A stretch of DNA of 64,000 nt from Portulaca oleracea. Lineage: Eukaryota > Streptophyta > Magnoliopsida > Caryophyllales > Portulacaceae. The first letter of the stretch is position 1. Each line of letters opens with the position of its first letter. The notes beneath the pieces are model-generated. The model ran no database searches and was not told the DNA's origin. It saw nothing but the letters and a program-made list of their open reading frames with translations. This document shows positions 47,916 to 59,541 of the stretch, one piece after another. The stretch spans positions 10,739,501 through 10,803,500 of the forward strand of contig CM055868.1 of the NCBI GenBank assembly GCA_029582165.1, read 5' to 3'. The position numbers were made by a program, and so were the translations under genes.

Positions 47916-49799
47916 ATGAAACAAATTGCAATTCCAATCCTTACGTATATTGAAATAACAGTAAAGGACTTAGATATCACAACAGCTGCACTTGTAGATA
48001 CTGGATCAGAAGCAACATTATTTAATCAATTACTTTTACCACAATGGGAAACACTTCCCTCTAATAAGAAAATTAGAATTAAAGGAGTAAATTCTCCAGG
48101 AACTTATATTGAACATTATCAAACCAATGTAACAATTATATTAGGAAACAAAATTTTAAATATACCTATTGTTCTACAATATAATTCTGGATATGATATT
48201 TTACTTGGAAATGATTTTTTGAAACAATTTTCAAAATTTACACAAACTGCTTATACAATCTCACTAACAACAAAATGTGGTCATATATTAAAGATACCTA
48301 CACTAAAATATCCATACAGAGTGCGCGCGAAGCGTGGTGGACAAGGTTATGAAAAAATCTCTCTGTACACACAAATTGAAAATAAAACTCCTAAATATAA
48401 AATTAACATTATTACTAAAGAAAAAATATTAGATAAACTTAAACAGCTTTATTCTGAAAATCCATTACAGTTCTGGAAACCAGAACATCCTAGAGCCAAA
48501 ATAGAATTAACCCAAGAAATATATATTAAAGAAAAACCAATGTTATATACAGAGGGAGATATTAAAGAATTTTCAGTCCAAATTAATGAAATTTTAGAAA
48601 AAGGATTAATAAGACCATCTAAAGGAGCTTACTCCTCTCCAGCTTTTATGGTAATGAATGAAGCAGAACGTAGAAGAGGAAAAGCTAGAATGGTAATAAA
48701 TTATAAAAAATTAAATCAATACACTAGAACAGATAATTATTTCTTACCAAATAAAGAAGTCTTAATCAATGTAGTAAAAAATAGAAAATATTTCTCGAAA
48801 TTTGACTGTAAATCTGGATTTTGACAAATAAAAATGGAAGAAAATAGTATAAAATATACTGGATTTAGTACCCCACAAGGATTTTATGAATGGATAGTTA
48901 TGCCATTTGGATTAAAAAATGCTCCTAGAATATTTCAAAGAAGAATGGATGATGCTTTTAAACATCTTAACAACTTCCTAGTAGTATATGTTGATGATAT
49001 CCTTATTAGTTCTAATACACTTGATGAACATAGAAAACATCTAGAAGAATTTGTTAAAGTAGCTAGTAAAGAAGGAATTTGTTTAAGTGAAAGAAAAGCA
49101 ATTATAGAAAAAGAAAAAATTGAATTTTTAGGATTTGAAGTAGGAATTAATGGAATAAGCCTACAACCCCACATTTCTAGGAAAATAAAAGAATACCCCG
49201 ATGAACTTAGAACTAAAAAACAAATTCAAGGATTCTTAGGATTATTAAATTATGCTAGTTCATATATCCCTGATTTAGCTAAAAAGAAGAAAGATATACA
49301 AAGTCTACTTAGAAAAAATAACACTCTTGGATGGAATGAAAAACATACAGAAATAATTAGAAAATTAAAAGAAGAATGTTTAAATTTACCCAGTCTTAGA
49401 CTGCCTGAACCAGAAGACAATCTAATTTTACAAACTGATGCCTCTGATAAAACTTGGGCAGCAGTATTAAAAACAGACTTAAATGAAATTTGTGGTTATC
49501 ATAGCGGAACATTTTCAGAACGAGAAGAAAATTATAATACAATGGAAAAAGAAATCTTAGCAATTATTAGAGGAATAACAAAATGGCGATTATTTTTGCT
49601 GCCTAAACCTTTTAAAATATTGACTGATGATCAAGCAACAACAACTTTTGTAAAACAAAATTTAGATAATGGACCACATATGAGAAAACTACATAGATGG
49701 CAACTTTACCTATCTCAATTTAATGCTACTTATGAGCATGTTGCAGGTAAAAACAATTTCATTGCAGATTATCTCACTCGCGAAAATGAGTACAAGTGA
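47916..49799 (+). pseudogene. Endogenous pararetrovirus Pol (protease, reverse transcriptase, RNase H)
   Basis: The N-terminal retropepsin has ALVDTGSEATLF (about 47986) and DILLGNDFLKQF (about 48196). The RT carries KARMVINYKKLN near 48680, then an in-frame TGA at 48822-48824, then MPFGLKNAP near 48900 and the catalytic YVDD near 48990. RNase H keeps its acidic set: QTDASDK, TMEKEILAI, LTDDQATT and NNFIADYLTR. It would copy the pregenomic RNA in the cytoplasm. The single TGA is the only break seen. The 3' end overlaps the next ORF by 14 nt. Confidence 0.93.
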
Positions 49800-50949
49800 A
49801 AAAGGAAAAACCAGTATTAGTGACGAAGGCCCATTCGTTCGAGATTTTGAGAACATCATGATAGACTACAATAAATATCTCGAGGCAGTTGAAGAAAAAA
49901 TTGAACATATAGAAATTGTAGTTAAAGACCTCAGAGCTGATCTTGAAAAAGCCAAGGATCTTACTACAATTTTCTACAGAACTATTGATGAACTCAAATT
50001 GAGCTATGGGAAAGAAAATCCCAAAGAAATCAAAGTTGAACAAGCAGAACAATCATTTCGACCATCAACAAGCCAGGGAAATGCTTCAAACCCCCTCTCC
50101 CAAGAGGAGAAAGAGAAGCAACAATTAAAAGCTAGACTGCTAGCTACAAGACCAGTTATTTGAAATACTGGCATTCGAACTTTGAACATTACTACTGACG
50201 AATTCTATAAGAACTACTATCAAGCAACTGTAGTTGCTTATGAAAAGATTGGAGAAATCTCTGAACTATTTTACAACCCTAAGCGCTCTTTGTTCCCAAG
50301 AATTATAGCCTTCAACAAAGCAAATCCTGAAGTCATATACCAGCTTTTTGCACATGGCTATCTAAATCTCTTATATCCTAGCCTGAGTCTCATTGAACTC
50401 AAGAACTTCCCAGAGAAAATAATAGAAACCATCAAAAACCACAGCAAAAATAGGAGCTATGTTAGCCTCAGAATGTTTTCAGTTGCCCCAGAAAAGGATG
50501 AACAGACTAATATCATCTATCCTGTTATTAATCTGATCATCTTGAACAAAATCCCTTTAACAAACATCCAAGTCCAAGCAACGAAAGAAAAACTATTTGA
50601 AATTCCTCCATTTGACAAGTCCTGGATAAATTATCGAAGATCAACAGGAGCACTAGCAGTGAGCTGTCAACTCGAAAGACTCTGGAGAGAACGCTATAGA
50701 AGTCTTTACCAAGAGAAAAATTTTATAATTGTCACCAATGATGATGAATCCCTTGAAAAACCAGATGACAAGATTTTTGACTTCAAATTCCACATGCTGA
50801 TTCCAAAGAACTTTCAAGGAAGCACAGCTGTAAAGAAAAAGTTTGATGAATTATACCAGAGAGAGGAAAGCAAAAATCTACGAGATATACTGATGTATAC
50901 ACGTGAAGCACCAGGATTTTGCCGACGGAAATGGATGAACAAGATGTAG
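49786..50949 (+). pseudogene. Endogenous pararetrovirus inclusion-body / translational transactivator protein
   Basis: The ATG lies inside the Pol tail (ATG 49786-49788, Pol stop 49797-49799). A coiled-coil N-terminal part runs to a TGA at 50161-50163. The same frame then continues to 50949 with the conserved TAV-like core (SWINYRRSTGALAVSCQLE near 50625). In this family the protein permits reinitiation on polycistronic RNA, which fits the overlapping ORFs here. The single TGA breaks this copy. Confidence 0.82.
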
Positions 50950-50954
50950 CCAAC

Positions 50955-51075
50955 AATTGAAATGGTAGTATGAATAATTGCGCTCTTACGTAAGCGCTTA
51001 TGTAAGATACTAGTTTACTTTTCCTATAAATAGCTACTTGTAAACATTGAGGAGAGCAGAGTCTTCCATCCTCAT
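50955..51075 (+). promoter_or_regulatory. Pararetrovirus pregenomic RNA promoter
   Basis: Two TTACGTAA/TTATGTAA-type dyads about 50983-51006 resemble the as-1 type elements of caulimovirid promoters. A TATA box CTATAAATAG follows at about 51024-51033. Transcription would run rightward through the viral leader toward the O-fucosyltransferase gene at 52818. The poly(A) signal AATAAA at about 51157 lies downstream, as expected for a terminally redundant viral RNA. Confidence 0.85.
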
Positions 51076-51519
51076 TTAGTTTATTTCAGCTTTCAAGTGT
51101 TTGTAATCTACAAATGTTCTAAGAATTCCCTCTTAGGGAAAGGAAAGTATCTTTAATAAAATGATATAATCTCTTTTTCAACAATATATGAGTTCTTCAT
51201 ATTCATCCAAACTCAAAACAAAGTGAGTATACTAAGAGAGAAGATTAAGTCTGAAAGAGTAGGTAAATCGCGCAGAATGGAGTGTAAGACGCGTACGAAC
51301 AAGTAAGACAGATTCAACTCTCAAAGGTATAATCTCTCTTTTGTTTTAGTTTGTATATTTATGTTGAATTTTAAATTGTTGATTTAAGGTTATATAAGTT
51401 TATTGAGATTACTTATCCGAGTACCTAAACTGATAAAATTGTGAGAAACACTTAAAAAATCACTTTTGGTTTTACCGCTTTTTCCACTAAAAAAACCACT
51501 TGTTAGACCCTTTTTATTT

Positions 51520-51531
51520 TGGTATCAGAGC
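51520..51531 (+). other. Pararetrovirus minus-strand primer binding site (tRNA-Met)
   Basis: TGGTATCAGAGC, complementary to the 3' end of initiator tRNA-Met, marks viral coordinate 1 by convention. It lies about 490 nt after the TATA box and 18 nt before the first small ORF. Confidence 0.93.
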
Positions 51532-51548
51532 AAGAAGATCTGGAAAAA

Positions 51549-51773
51549 ATGAATAAAGAACATGATAATTTTGTTTATAGAAGAACTTTAAATATGGATA
51601 TAGAGAAATTTATAATAGAAATAATATCTGGGATGTATGCGGAAGATGGAATGTTGAAACTTATTAATTACTTATGTCAAAATAAATTTAGATGCGTTAA
51701 TTTTCATGTAAAAATTATATATTTGGCAGAAAGAATTTCTGAAATACATTATTCTAGTTTAAAGAATAATTAA
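51549..51773 (+). CDS. Endogenous pararetrovirus small ORF, 74 aa
   Basis: The first ORF after the primer site, intact. It is Ile/Lys/Asn-rich with no recognised domain. The next ORF begins two bases after its stop. Confidence 0.55.
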   Translation: MNKEHDNFVYRRTLNMDIEKFIIEIISGMYAEDGMLKLINYLCQNKFRCVNFHVKIIYLAERISEIHYSSLKNN

Positions 51774-51775
51774 AA

Positions 51776-52087
51776 ATGTTTAGAAATAGATTACAATCAA
51801 AATCTAGATTAACAAAAGAAGGAGATTATGCTGCAGGACAAACCTTTAATTTCCCTAAACTCAAAGCTTATAATATTCAAGAAACTTGGAATTTTTTAAG
51901 GTCATTAAATCAAACAACTAGAAATTATAGAGAAAATCTCCTTGAAAATCAGAAATCAAGATATTTATATTTAGTCACATTACCATCCAGTGTTCCAAAG
52001 TCTACTCTAAATTTAATTAAAGACCAAATAGCATTATTAGAAAAACTTTTGAATATTCAATTTGGTTTGAGCCAAATAAAGATTTAA
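51776..52087 (+). CDS. Endogenous pararetrovirus small ORF, 103 aa, possibly frameshifted at the end
   Basis: A helical protein with a FNFPKLKAYN / WNFLRSLNQTTRNYREN block. A diverged counterpart lies at 63690-64000 on the minus strand, which shows the homology continues past the stop here to about 52125 in another frame. No function is assigned; position is like ORF1 of badna- and tungroviruses. Confidence 0.6.
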   Translation: MFRNRLQSKSRLTKEGDYAAGQTFNFPKLKAYNIQETWNFLRSLNQTTRNYRENLLENQKSRYLYLVTLPSSVPKSTLNLIKDQIALLEKLLNIQFGLSQIKI

Positions 52088-52125
52088 TAAACTCACAAAT
52101 AACATATCTAACAGATGAAGAATAG

Positions 52126-52817
52126 AATAACGTACAAAAAATAAAATCGTTACCGACACTCAAAAAAGCAATAAAAAACAAAAACAGTAAAAGAATTTAT
52201 GGTAAAATACTATTCAAACAGTAAAAACACTATTCAAACAGTTAAGCAAACAGTAGAACCGATTAAAATCCGAATTAACGAAATTACCAAAATATCCAAC
52301 CCGAAATCGATCCGAATAATCCGAATTGCCACCTATAACTTGAATTATCACCTTCTCTTGACATTTTAGGTTAAATTTCAAAAACAAATCAAAGTTTTAG
52401 AGAGATAATATGAGGGGAGAGTGAGAAGAGAGTGAAGAGAGTGAGAGGAGAGTGAGGTGAGTGGAAATATATGAGAGACAAAAACGTTTTTTGATGGAGC
52501 GACAATAGTAAAAATGGGGCGTGGTTAAGCAATGCCCAAAATTTTTGGGTCACACTTGAGACAAGTTGAACGACATTTTATTCCAAACACTCTCCCATCC
52601 CTCGTAGTCTCACATGATCGAAAACTCCCTTGAACGAGCAGCTTCCCTCTCTTAATTTGAAAGCTTGAAGCAGCAGAGAGCTACAATTTCCTCCTGCAAC
52701 CCCTTCCGCGTCCAGCCATTGATGAGCTTCTTCCCTTCCTTGTTCAGGGTTTTTCTTCTCCAATGAAATGAAATCCATGTCAATGCCATCAATGGTTGAT
52801 TTGCCATCCCAACGACG
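52126..52817 (+). promoter_or_regulatory. Region between the viral right end and the O-fucosyltransferase ATG
   Basis: 52130-52330 is A-rich with repeats of ACTATTCAAACAGT. 52380-52470 is rich in GAGAG. From about 52560 to 52817 it looks like a 5' UTR. No clear TATA box. The native promoter must be very short, or the viral promoter upstream contributes. Confidence 0.4.
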
Positions 52818-55800
52818 ATGAGGACGATGGTGTTAATCTCACAGCATCACCGCAGCTACTACTCTCAGCGATCACCCGCTTTTCTGGGTCTCTTTCTCCT
52901 TCTCTTGCCTCTTTTCTCTTCCGACCTCTTCTCTCCTCTCGCTCGAACTTATCCCTCTCTCTTCTCTGTATGTCTCTCTCTCTCTCTCTCAATCATGCCT
53001 GTATTTTCCTTGATTTGTTATGCTTCTTTCTTGCTGATTTACGACGCATTGTCTAGTTCGGGGGACTTTGATTCCGGAAAATCCACGGTTTGGTAGTTGG
53101 GTGTCGGTGCCCATCAGCAAAGATTTTGGATGAGCATACTTTGATAATTGAACGAGTTAGTGGGTAGAAATGAGCAGAATTGGTGATGGAAATATTGCAT
53201 TGGTGTCTGCTCGCATGCCAATATGCTTTGATTCTGATGTTAGTATGCGAAGCCAGCTATGATTTGCAATAATCTGATCTACATCAATGGTTTTGGCAGT
53301 TTCAGTAGAAATGAGTTTAAATCACAATTTGTTTTTTGTTTATATCGTGGTTTTGATGCTGTGTGTTTGGGTGAAGCAATATATCATTTCGTGGGTCCGT
53401 GGGATTCAGCCTTTCCATGAACTCCAGTTCATAGTGGAAGGCTGCTTACATTTGAATCCCCAGATCGCGCTAAAAAAGTGTTTCCCTGGGAGTTTGTTGT
53501 TGTTGTTGTTATTGTTGTTGTAATATATCACTTCGTGTTGTTATCTTTGGAATATCAGGAATGGAATGCGCCAAAGCCAAAACATTCACGTTTGCTGCAA
53601 GGTGCATTACAATGGCAAACTGTGAGTATGTTCTGAATTGCCCTCTTGCAAACTATTTTCTCCTTGTTATAGAGTATAGACTATCTATCAGTTGAGCTAT
53701 CAATTTGTTCTTATCGTGTAATCATAGATTTATATGCTTATCTTGCATCTTTTTAAGCCCTTCCGACAGCAGCTAGGGTTGTGGTCCCCGTTGCCCCACC
53801 AAGGATGGAAACCCTGTGCTAATCCTGAACCTGCATTTTGTAAGTTACATAAAATGTCCATAGTTATGCATGGTAGTGAATAAAACTATGACAAGTTGAT
53901 TCGAAAATTTTGGTTGGCAGCATTACCTGAGAAGTCACAAGGGTATATACAGGTGTTCCTTGATGGAGGGCTAAACCAGCAGAGAATGGGGGTAAGAACT
54001 AAGAACTCGCGTTGGGTTTGGTTTTGGAAGTTCTTTGTTATTCATTAAAAGGACTGTTGAAAAGAAAAAAAGGGGAGGGGGAGGCTAACCCACAGATCTT
54101 ACAATGCCTTTAAAAGTTATTATTTTTGTTGTGCTGAAAGAAGGGAACAGTACAGTGAGATACTCTCAAACTGCATACTGAACACACATTCCTATATCTT
54201 AGAATACGGTGATTTGAATCTTTCTAAAGCAGGGCCTGTATTGGTTGTTGTTAGCATCGTGATTTCCTATCTCTGCTTCTTGTCTTAGTGAAACATTCTT
54301 CTTATAGAAACATAGAATATCGACATGTACTTTTTAGCTTTTGTTTATTACAGTTTCTATTATATTTCGAAACTTTGGTAGAATCTCCTGGTCCAATGCA
54401 CGCCTATTCCTTTTGTCCGGAATGACTATGAAACCACTTGTTGTCCTGATTGAGCTCTTTGAAAGGAGACCTGTTTTTGATGATGCAACGAAGGCTTTGT
54501 TTGGCTTTGCAAGGATGGTCTTTTGGAATGTGTTCGATGTTTTTAAGTTCATAATGTGAATTAAATGAGGGAAGCGGGGTAAGGATGGAGGTTGAAGTCA
54601 GACTGTTAACCTCTACCCAGAAAACACATCCAGCAGATCTGTTAATGTCTACTTCTCCTGTTGAAGGTTTGTGATGCTGTTGCAGTTGCTAAAATTTTGA
54701 ATGCGACTCTAGTGGTTCCACATCTGGAAATAAATCCTGTATGGCAGGATTCAAGGTACCTCCTAGTCCTAGACAAGGTTCCTTTAATACTGTTTCCTAC
54801 TCCCCTGTAATTTTGCTAAAGTGATTAACTTGTCCTATGTGTTTGCAGTTCATTTGCGGACATATTTGATGTTGATTACTTTATCAATAGCCTGCGCAAC
54901 GAAGTTTCGATAGTTAAGGAGCTGCCTCCTGAATACTCTTGGAGCACAAGGGAGTATTATGGCACAGGCATACGGGAAACTCGAATCAAAACTGCACCTG
55001 TTCATGCATCAGCTGATTGGTACCTTGAAAATGTATTGCCCATGTTGCAAAGGCAAGTCAATTTTCCTGTTAATGACTGTGACCTGAAGTACTCTGAACA
55101 CGTTTTCTCTGTCTTCAGGGAAAATTGAAGCATATTTAATGAAACCCACAAAAACAAACATGCAGCTTACTGTGACTGAGCTGTTACAGAAATTTAACTG
55201 TGCAAAGATAAACTTAACTTTTTTATGTACATCATGTGAGCTGGACTCCTTAATGCCCGTTTACATATTCTTCATTTGCTTTCTGAGTTCAAGATCTGCT
55301 TTTTATCATCTCTAGCAAGAAAATTTCTCATCTAAGTCTATTTTGCTGCTACAGATATGGTATTGCTGCTATTGCCCCATTCTCTCACCGATTGGCTTTT
55401 GACAACTTGCCTAAAAGCATTCAACAGCTTCGTTGTAAAGTCAATCTCGAGGCATTAATTTTTGTCCCACATATCAAGGCTTTGGGTGACACACTTGTGA
55501 ATAGGCTGCGCCATTCTGGGGACATTTCTGGACAGAGTACTGGAAAATACGTTGTGTTGCATCTCCGCTTTGATAAGGTATGATTTTCTGCAAATGTCTT
55601 GCTTTGCTCAATAGTCAAGTATGGTTGCATTTTCTGCCTTGTCTTTTGTGACCATGATTGATAGGTTTTCCTTCAAGGCTTCATCTATGCTCTGTATTTA
55701 GAACAAGAACAATAAACCTCAGTGTAGTCCTGCTAACGCGAGGTGTGAGGGCTCTAGATGTAGATAGCATCCCCCCATGCACGGGAGTGTATGGAGAGGT

Positions 55801-57521
55801 TGATTCTGACAGACCCAGGAAAAACCTTTTGGGAGTTAAAAAAGCCAAAACCATTTTGAAAACCGAAAGGAAAATTGATTGGAAAACCAAAAGTCCAAGA
55901 GAAGCAGGGAGAAAGAAAAACTTCAAACGTGTGTGCTCCAACTACGCTCCATATTTCTATGTTAATATATGTTGAGTGTAGTTGTGTGTGTCAGGGCATC
56001 GCCAAGTCTCTAGGAAGATGAAGAGGACGTATAGGCGTTCGACCTTTATAAATAAATGGATGCATAGTTGCTGTGAATAGTTAACTCCAGTTTGTGGAGG
56101 ACAAAATCTATCTAAATCTAAATATGTGTGCGACACTTATTCAAAGGCATTCATGTCTTTCATAGGTCTGCCTGTCGTTCTACTTTTTGCTGTTCATCTC
56201 ATTTTCGATGAAACCTGTAGAGTTTACTTCTAGAACTCTATTACAAATTTTCAAAATCCTTCTGAAAGGCTTATGAACTCTACAACAATTGTGGAGGTCC
56301 TTCTAGAAGTCGAGCACGTTTCGCAAGCTTCAGTGCTTTACTGAAAATTTCAGAAGCGTGACAGAACTGCGAGTTCTGTTCTAAATTCAGAGATCTTCTG
56401 GCGTATTCAAATCTCCACTACAAATTTGCATGTAGAGCCAATTGGATAACATGATGTTAATATAGTTCATGTATTATGCATAAATTTACCAAATTTGCCA
56501 TTGGCTTTTAGGAGACTTTTGGGTTTACTGTAAAGGTTCGGATTGATCTGTTTGATGAACTCAAACTTTATTTTGGGAACAGTCTGTTCACTATTTTTTT
56601 TATTTTTTTTGGTCCTGAAACTAGTGTGATTGTACAGGATATGGCTGCACACTCAGCCTGTGACTTTGGAGGAGGAAGAGCAGAAAAATTGGCTCTTGCA
56701 AAATACCGTCAAATCATCTGGCAAGGAAGAGTTATGAAAACACAGTTCACTGATGAAGAATTGAGAAATCAAGGGCGCTGCCCATTAACTCCTGAAGAGA
56801 TTGGATTATTGCTAGCGGCTTTAGGATTCTCTAATAACACCCGCCTTTATCTTGCTTCTCACAAGGTTTGTTCAGAACTGGTGCATGTTGTAGTTCTAAG
56901 ATCTTTGGCCCCCTTGCTTTAGGCTTCATTCCCTTTCTATTTCCTCCTAAGAACTTCAGAAGGGTGAGGTTTTGATGTTATTCAGGTCTATGGTGGTGAA
57001 GCCAGAATATCAGCTCTACGTAAGCTGTTTCCTCGAATAGAGGACAAACGAGGTCTTACTACAGCTGAGGAGCGTGCAAATGTCGAAGGCAAAACATCTT
57101 TGCTAGCTGCTGTGGATTATCTTATAAGCATGGAGAGTGATATTTTCATCTCCGCATCACCAGGAAATATGCACAATGCTATTGTAAGTGACTTGACTAT
57201 TCGTTTTAACCCTTCAAAATATACAGAGGCATAAATTTATTGAAACTTTGAAATATTAATCGCTGGTAAAATGTATTTACTGGTTCTGTTGTAAACTTTA
57301 CTGTGGTACAGTTGGGACATCGAGCATACAAGAATCTGAAGACTATACGGCCAAACATGGCGTTGCTAGGGCAGCTTTTTCTGAATAAGAGCATGGATTG
57401 GCCTGAATTTCAACGAGCAGTTGTTGCTGGGCACAAAAATAGGCAAGGCCAAATCCGTGTGAGGAAGGAGCAGCAGTCCATATATACGTACCCTGTTCCT
57501 GATTGCATGTGTCGAACCTAA
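52818..57521 (+). CDS. Plant O-fucosyltransferase family protein (DUF246), 10 exons, 501 aa
   Basis: Exons are 52818-52967, 53559-53621, 53770-53839, 53921-53991, 54667-54755, 54849-55052, 55355-55577, 56638-56865, 56986-57183 and 57312-57521. They sum to 1506 nt with consistent phases and no internal stop. The family are Golgi type II membrane GDP-fucose-dependent glycosyltransferases of plants. Residues 21-38 form the membrane anchor. GGLNQQR (110-116) and HLRF (285-288) are the donor-site motifs, and CPLTPEEIGLLL lies in exon 8. The first exon is the least certain. Intron 6 uses a GC donor (AG|GCAAGT at 55053). Exons 8-10 are duplicated in inverted form at 35075-36108. Confidence 0.92.
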
Positions 57522-58156
57522 TGTTAAGGGGCCTCTTTAGCTTCCACGTCTGTGTCTCTTTTATTCCCTCATTGATGGTTTAGGATCGCAGAATTGGATC
57601 AGTTTTCTGAAGCTGTCACTCTATATATAATTCCTGAGAACTGACTTACTACTTGGATTGGATGCTGTAAACTTAATTAGCCTGCAGGTTCAATGATTCT
57701 ATTTAAGGGATTTGTACATTCATGAGTAACTAGTTATCAGTGCAGTTCAAATCTCAATTTTCTGATGGAAAATAATTTAGATTGAGTTTTGACACGTAAT
57801 GCTATGCTGTTCACATATTGTCTCCCAGTAGCCGCTATTTCTTCCACTCCAACATTGTTGGAGCATGGCACAGCTACGCGTCCAAGGTGATTTGTGTCAA
57901 GAGTTGAGTTGTCACATCCTGTCAGGCCATTCTTTGGGGCTATAGACCATCGAAATGTGAAGGGCTAATGATGCGGTAAAACCCGTTTATTACAAATCCG
58001 AATTGCTCTGGAAACTCTAAGTATTCGTTTGAGTTCAAAGTCCCGTGGTGATATTATGTTCTGGTAACTTGCATAGGATGGCATGTTTTCAACCAGGTTG
58101 GCTTACTAGGTTCGATAGACAGGGAATGTTGAAAGTTGGTTGATGACCACCATGGT
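57522..58156 (+). other. 3' flank of the O-fucosyltransferase gene
   Basis: The 3' UTR begins after the stop at 57521. AT-rich words near 57620-57780 may include the polyadenylation site. Nothing else is recognised before the copia 2 insertion. Confidence 0.5.
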
Positions 58157-58389
58157 TGTTGGGGTTATAGCTACTCCCTAGTTTGTTACAGGTTTGTTAC
58201 TGGTTATAACAAACTTTCCAGGTTGTTGAGTTAAGTTGGTTCCCCTGTCCTAGCCAGAGTAGCTCCCCTGTATTTTGTATATATACACCCTTATGTACTT
58301 TGTTCAACTCAGTTTTTCATCAATACAATAAATGAGTCTCTCTCTTATGACTCTTCCTCTGTTTTCTCTTTCTCTCTCTATACTTGACA
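58157..58389 (+). repeat. 5' LTR of copia 2
   Basis: Contains GTATATATACACCC (TATA) and AATACAATAAATGAG (poly(A) signal). It carries an extra 11-bp GTTTGTTAC-type tandem unit relative to the 3' LTR. Confidence 0.93.
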
Positions 58390-58500
58390 TGGTATCAGAG
58401 CGAAAAATAGCTTCCGCTCTATCGCTCCTCTCTGTCTATCTGTTTTCTCCAGAATCCTTCAGTGATTCTTCTTCTTTTCTCCCTCTTTTCTCAAATTCAT

Positions 58501-59436
58501 ATGACATCTTACGCCATGGCAATATCTGGAAGAGGTTCTGTCATCGATCCTTCAGATCCTCTCTACATTCACCCTTCTAATCATCCTGGACAATCACTGG
58601 TCAGTGATGTTTTTGCTGGAGAGGATTTTGACAAATGGAAAAGAGGTGTTCTAATTGCTCTGTCAGCGAAGAACAAATCTTGTTTTCTCGAAGAAAAATT
58701 CACTCAGCCAAGCGATTCGACATTGTCAAATGCTTGGCAAAGATGTAACGACATGGTGCTCTCTTGGCTCCTCAATTCTTTGCACAAAGATATCAGATAG
58801 AGCTTCTTGTATTGCCGAACGGCTGCCCAGATGTGGAAGGAACTCTTGGAGAGGTATGGCCAAACCAATAAGGTTAGGTTATTTCAAGTTCAACAAGCTG
58901 TGTCTGCTCTATCACAAGGCACAATGGACATGGCATCGTACTTCAATAAGGCAAAGAAGGTTTGGGACGAGTTTTCTGTGGTAGGAGCCTTACCGCAATG
59001 CTCTTGTGGAAAATGCACTTGCGATGTCAGAATCAATCAAGCTCTTCAAATCTATGCCGACGAACAAAAATTCATTCAGCTTCTTATGGGGCTTAACGAG
59101 AGTTATACAACCTTGAGAGGTAATTTGCTCTTGATGTCACCTCTTCCATCTCTCGGGCAAATATACTCTCTTCTCCTTCAGGAAGAAGGACAGCGGCAAG
59201 TTAAGACAAATGTGCAGTTTATGACAGAGAGTGCTTCATTTCAATCGTTGGTTCAGAGACAAAATCAACAGAGTAGTCAAGGCTGTTCTCGCCAGCAAGA
59301 CACTAAGAAACCTCGACCATTTTGCGATTTTTGCAAGCGGTTGGGGCATACTATTGATAGATGCTACAAACTTCATGGCTATCCTGACAAGAATGCTAGC
59401 AAAGGGAGGCCAACAAGACCTGCCAATAATGCTTAG
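58501..59436 (+). pseudogene. Copia 2 gag
   Basis: Start MTSYAMAISGRGSVIDPSDP. Gag core FDKWKRGVLIALSAKNK lies at about 58628. A TAG at 58798-58800 interrupts an otherwise continuous frame. The middle has WKELLERYGQTNKVRLFQVQ. The nucleocapsid uses a CDFCKRLGHTIDRCYKLHG finger near 59320. It ends at a TAG (59434-59436), after which pol continues in the same frame. Confidence 0.88.
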
Positions 59437-59541
59437 AGTAACAAAGATTCATCCACTGCACAACCTACTCCACCTACGCAAGTTCAGCACCAGGCTCAAC
59501 CTATCGTTTTACCCGGAATGACCTTGGAGCAATCTCGGTAG

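Larger units (their letters stand above)
38423..47919 (+). pseudogene. Endogenous pararetrovirus movement protein fused to a retropepsin-like domain, split by CACTA
   Basis: The 5' part (38423-38917) has a 30K-type movement-protein core (YVHLHGIQIAVNACF near 38740). After a stop at 38915-38917, the CACTA insertion (38938-47143) divides it. The 3' part continues in one frame from 47144 to a TGA at 47917-47919, with in-frame TAA at 47335 and 47725. This 3' part ends in a retropepsin-like module: VIIDTGASQCHC near 47617 and HILLGMTFLDKF near 47810. Its stop overlaps the Pol ATG (ATGA, 47916-47919). A second protease module starts Pol. Confidence 0.75.
36228..52125 (+). mobile_element. Endogenous pararetrovirus (Caulimoviridae), near full length, split by a CACTA element
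   Basis: Viral ORFs, a promoter and a primer site follow in order: two small ORFs, coat protein, movement protein plus protease-like domain, Pol, inclusion-body/transactivator, promoter, leader, tRNA-Met primer site, and two more small ORFs. Taking out the CACTA element leaves about 7.7 kb, a full caulimovirid genome size. The copy is linear, opened between the ORF at 51776 and the ORF at 36228. Coat protein placed before movement protein resembles cavemo- and solendoviruses; I cannot settle the genus. In-frame stops, a frameshift and the insertion disable it. Confidence 0.93.

Noticed and set aside
52130..52330. Continuation of the viral genome beyond 52125
   Set aside because: The A-rich sequence has no open frame, and the second viral copy stops matching at the same point.
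53287..53523. A 78-codon frame within O-fucosyltransferase intron 1
   Set aside because: It ends in a (GTT)n run and lies between two exons whose phases match without it.
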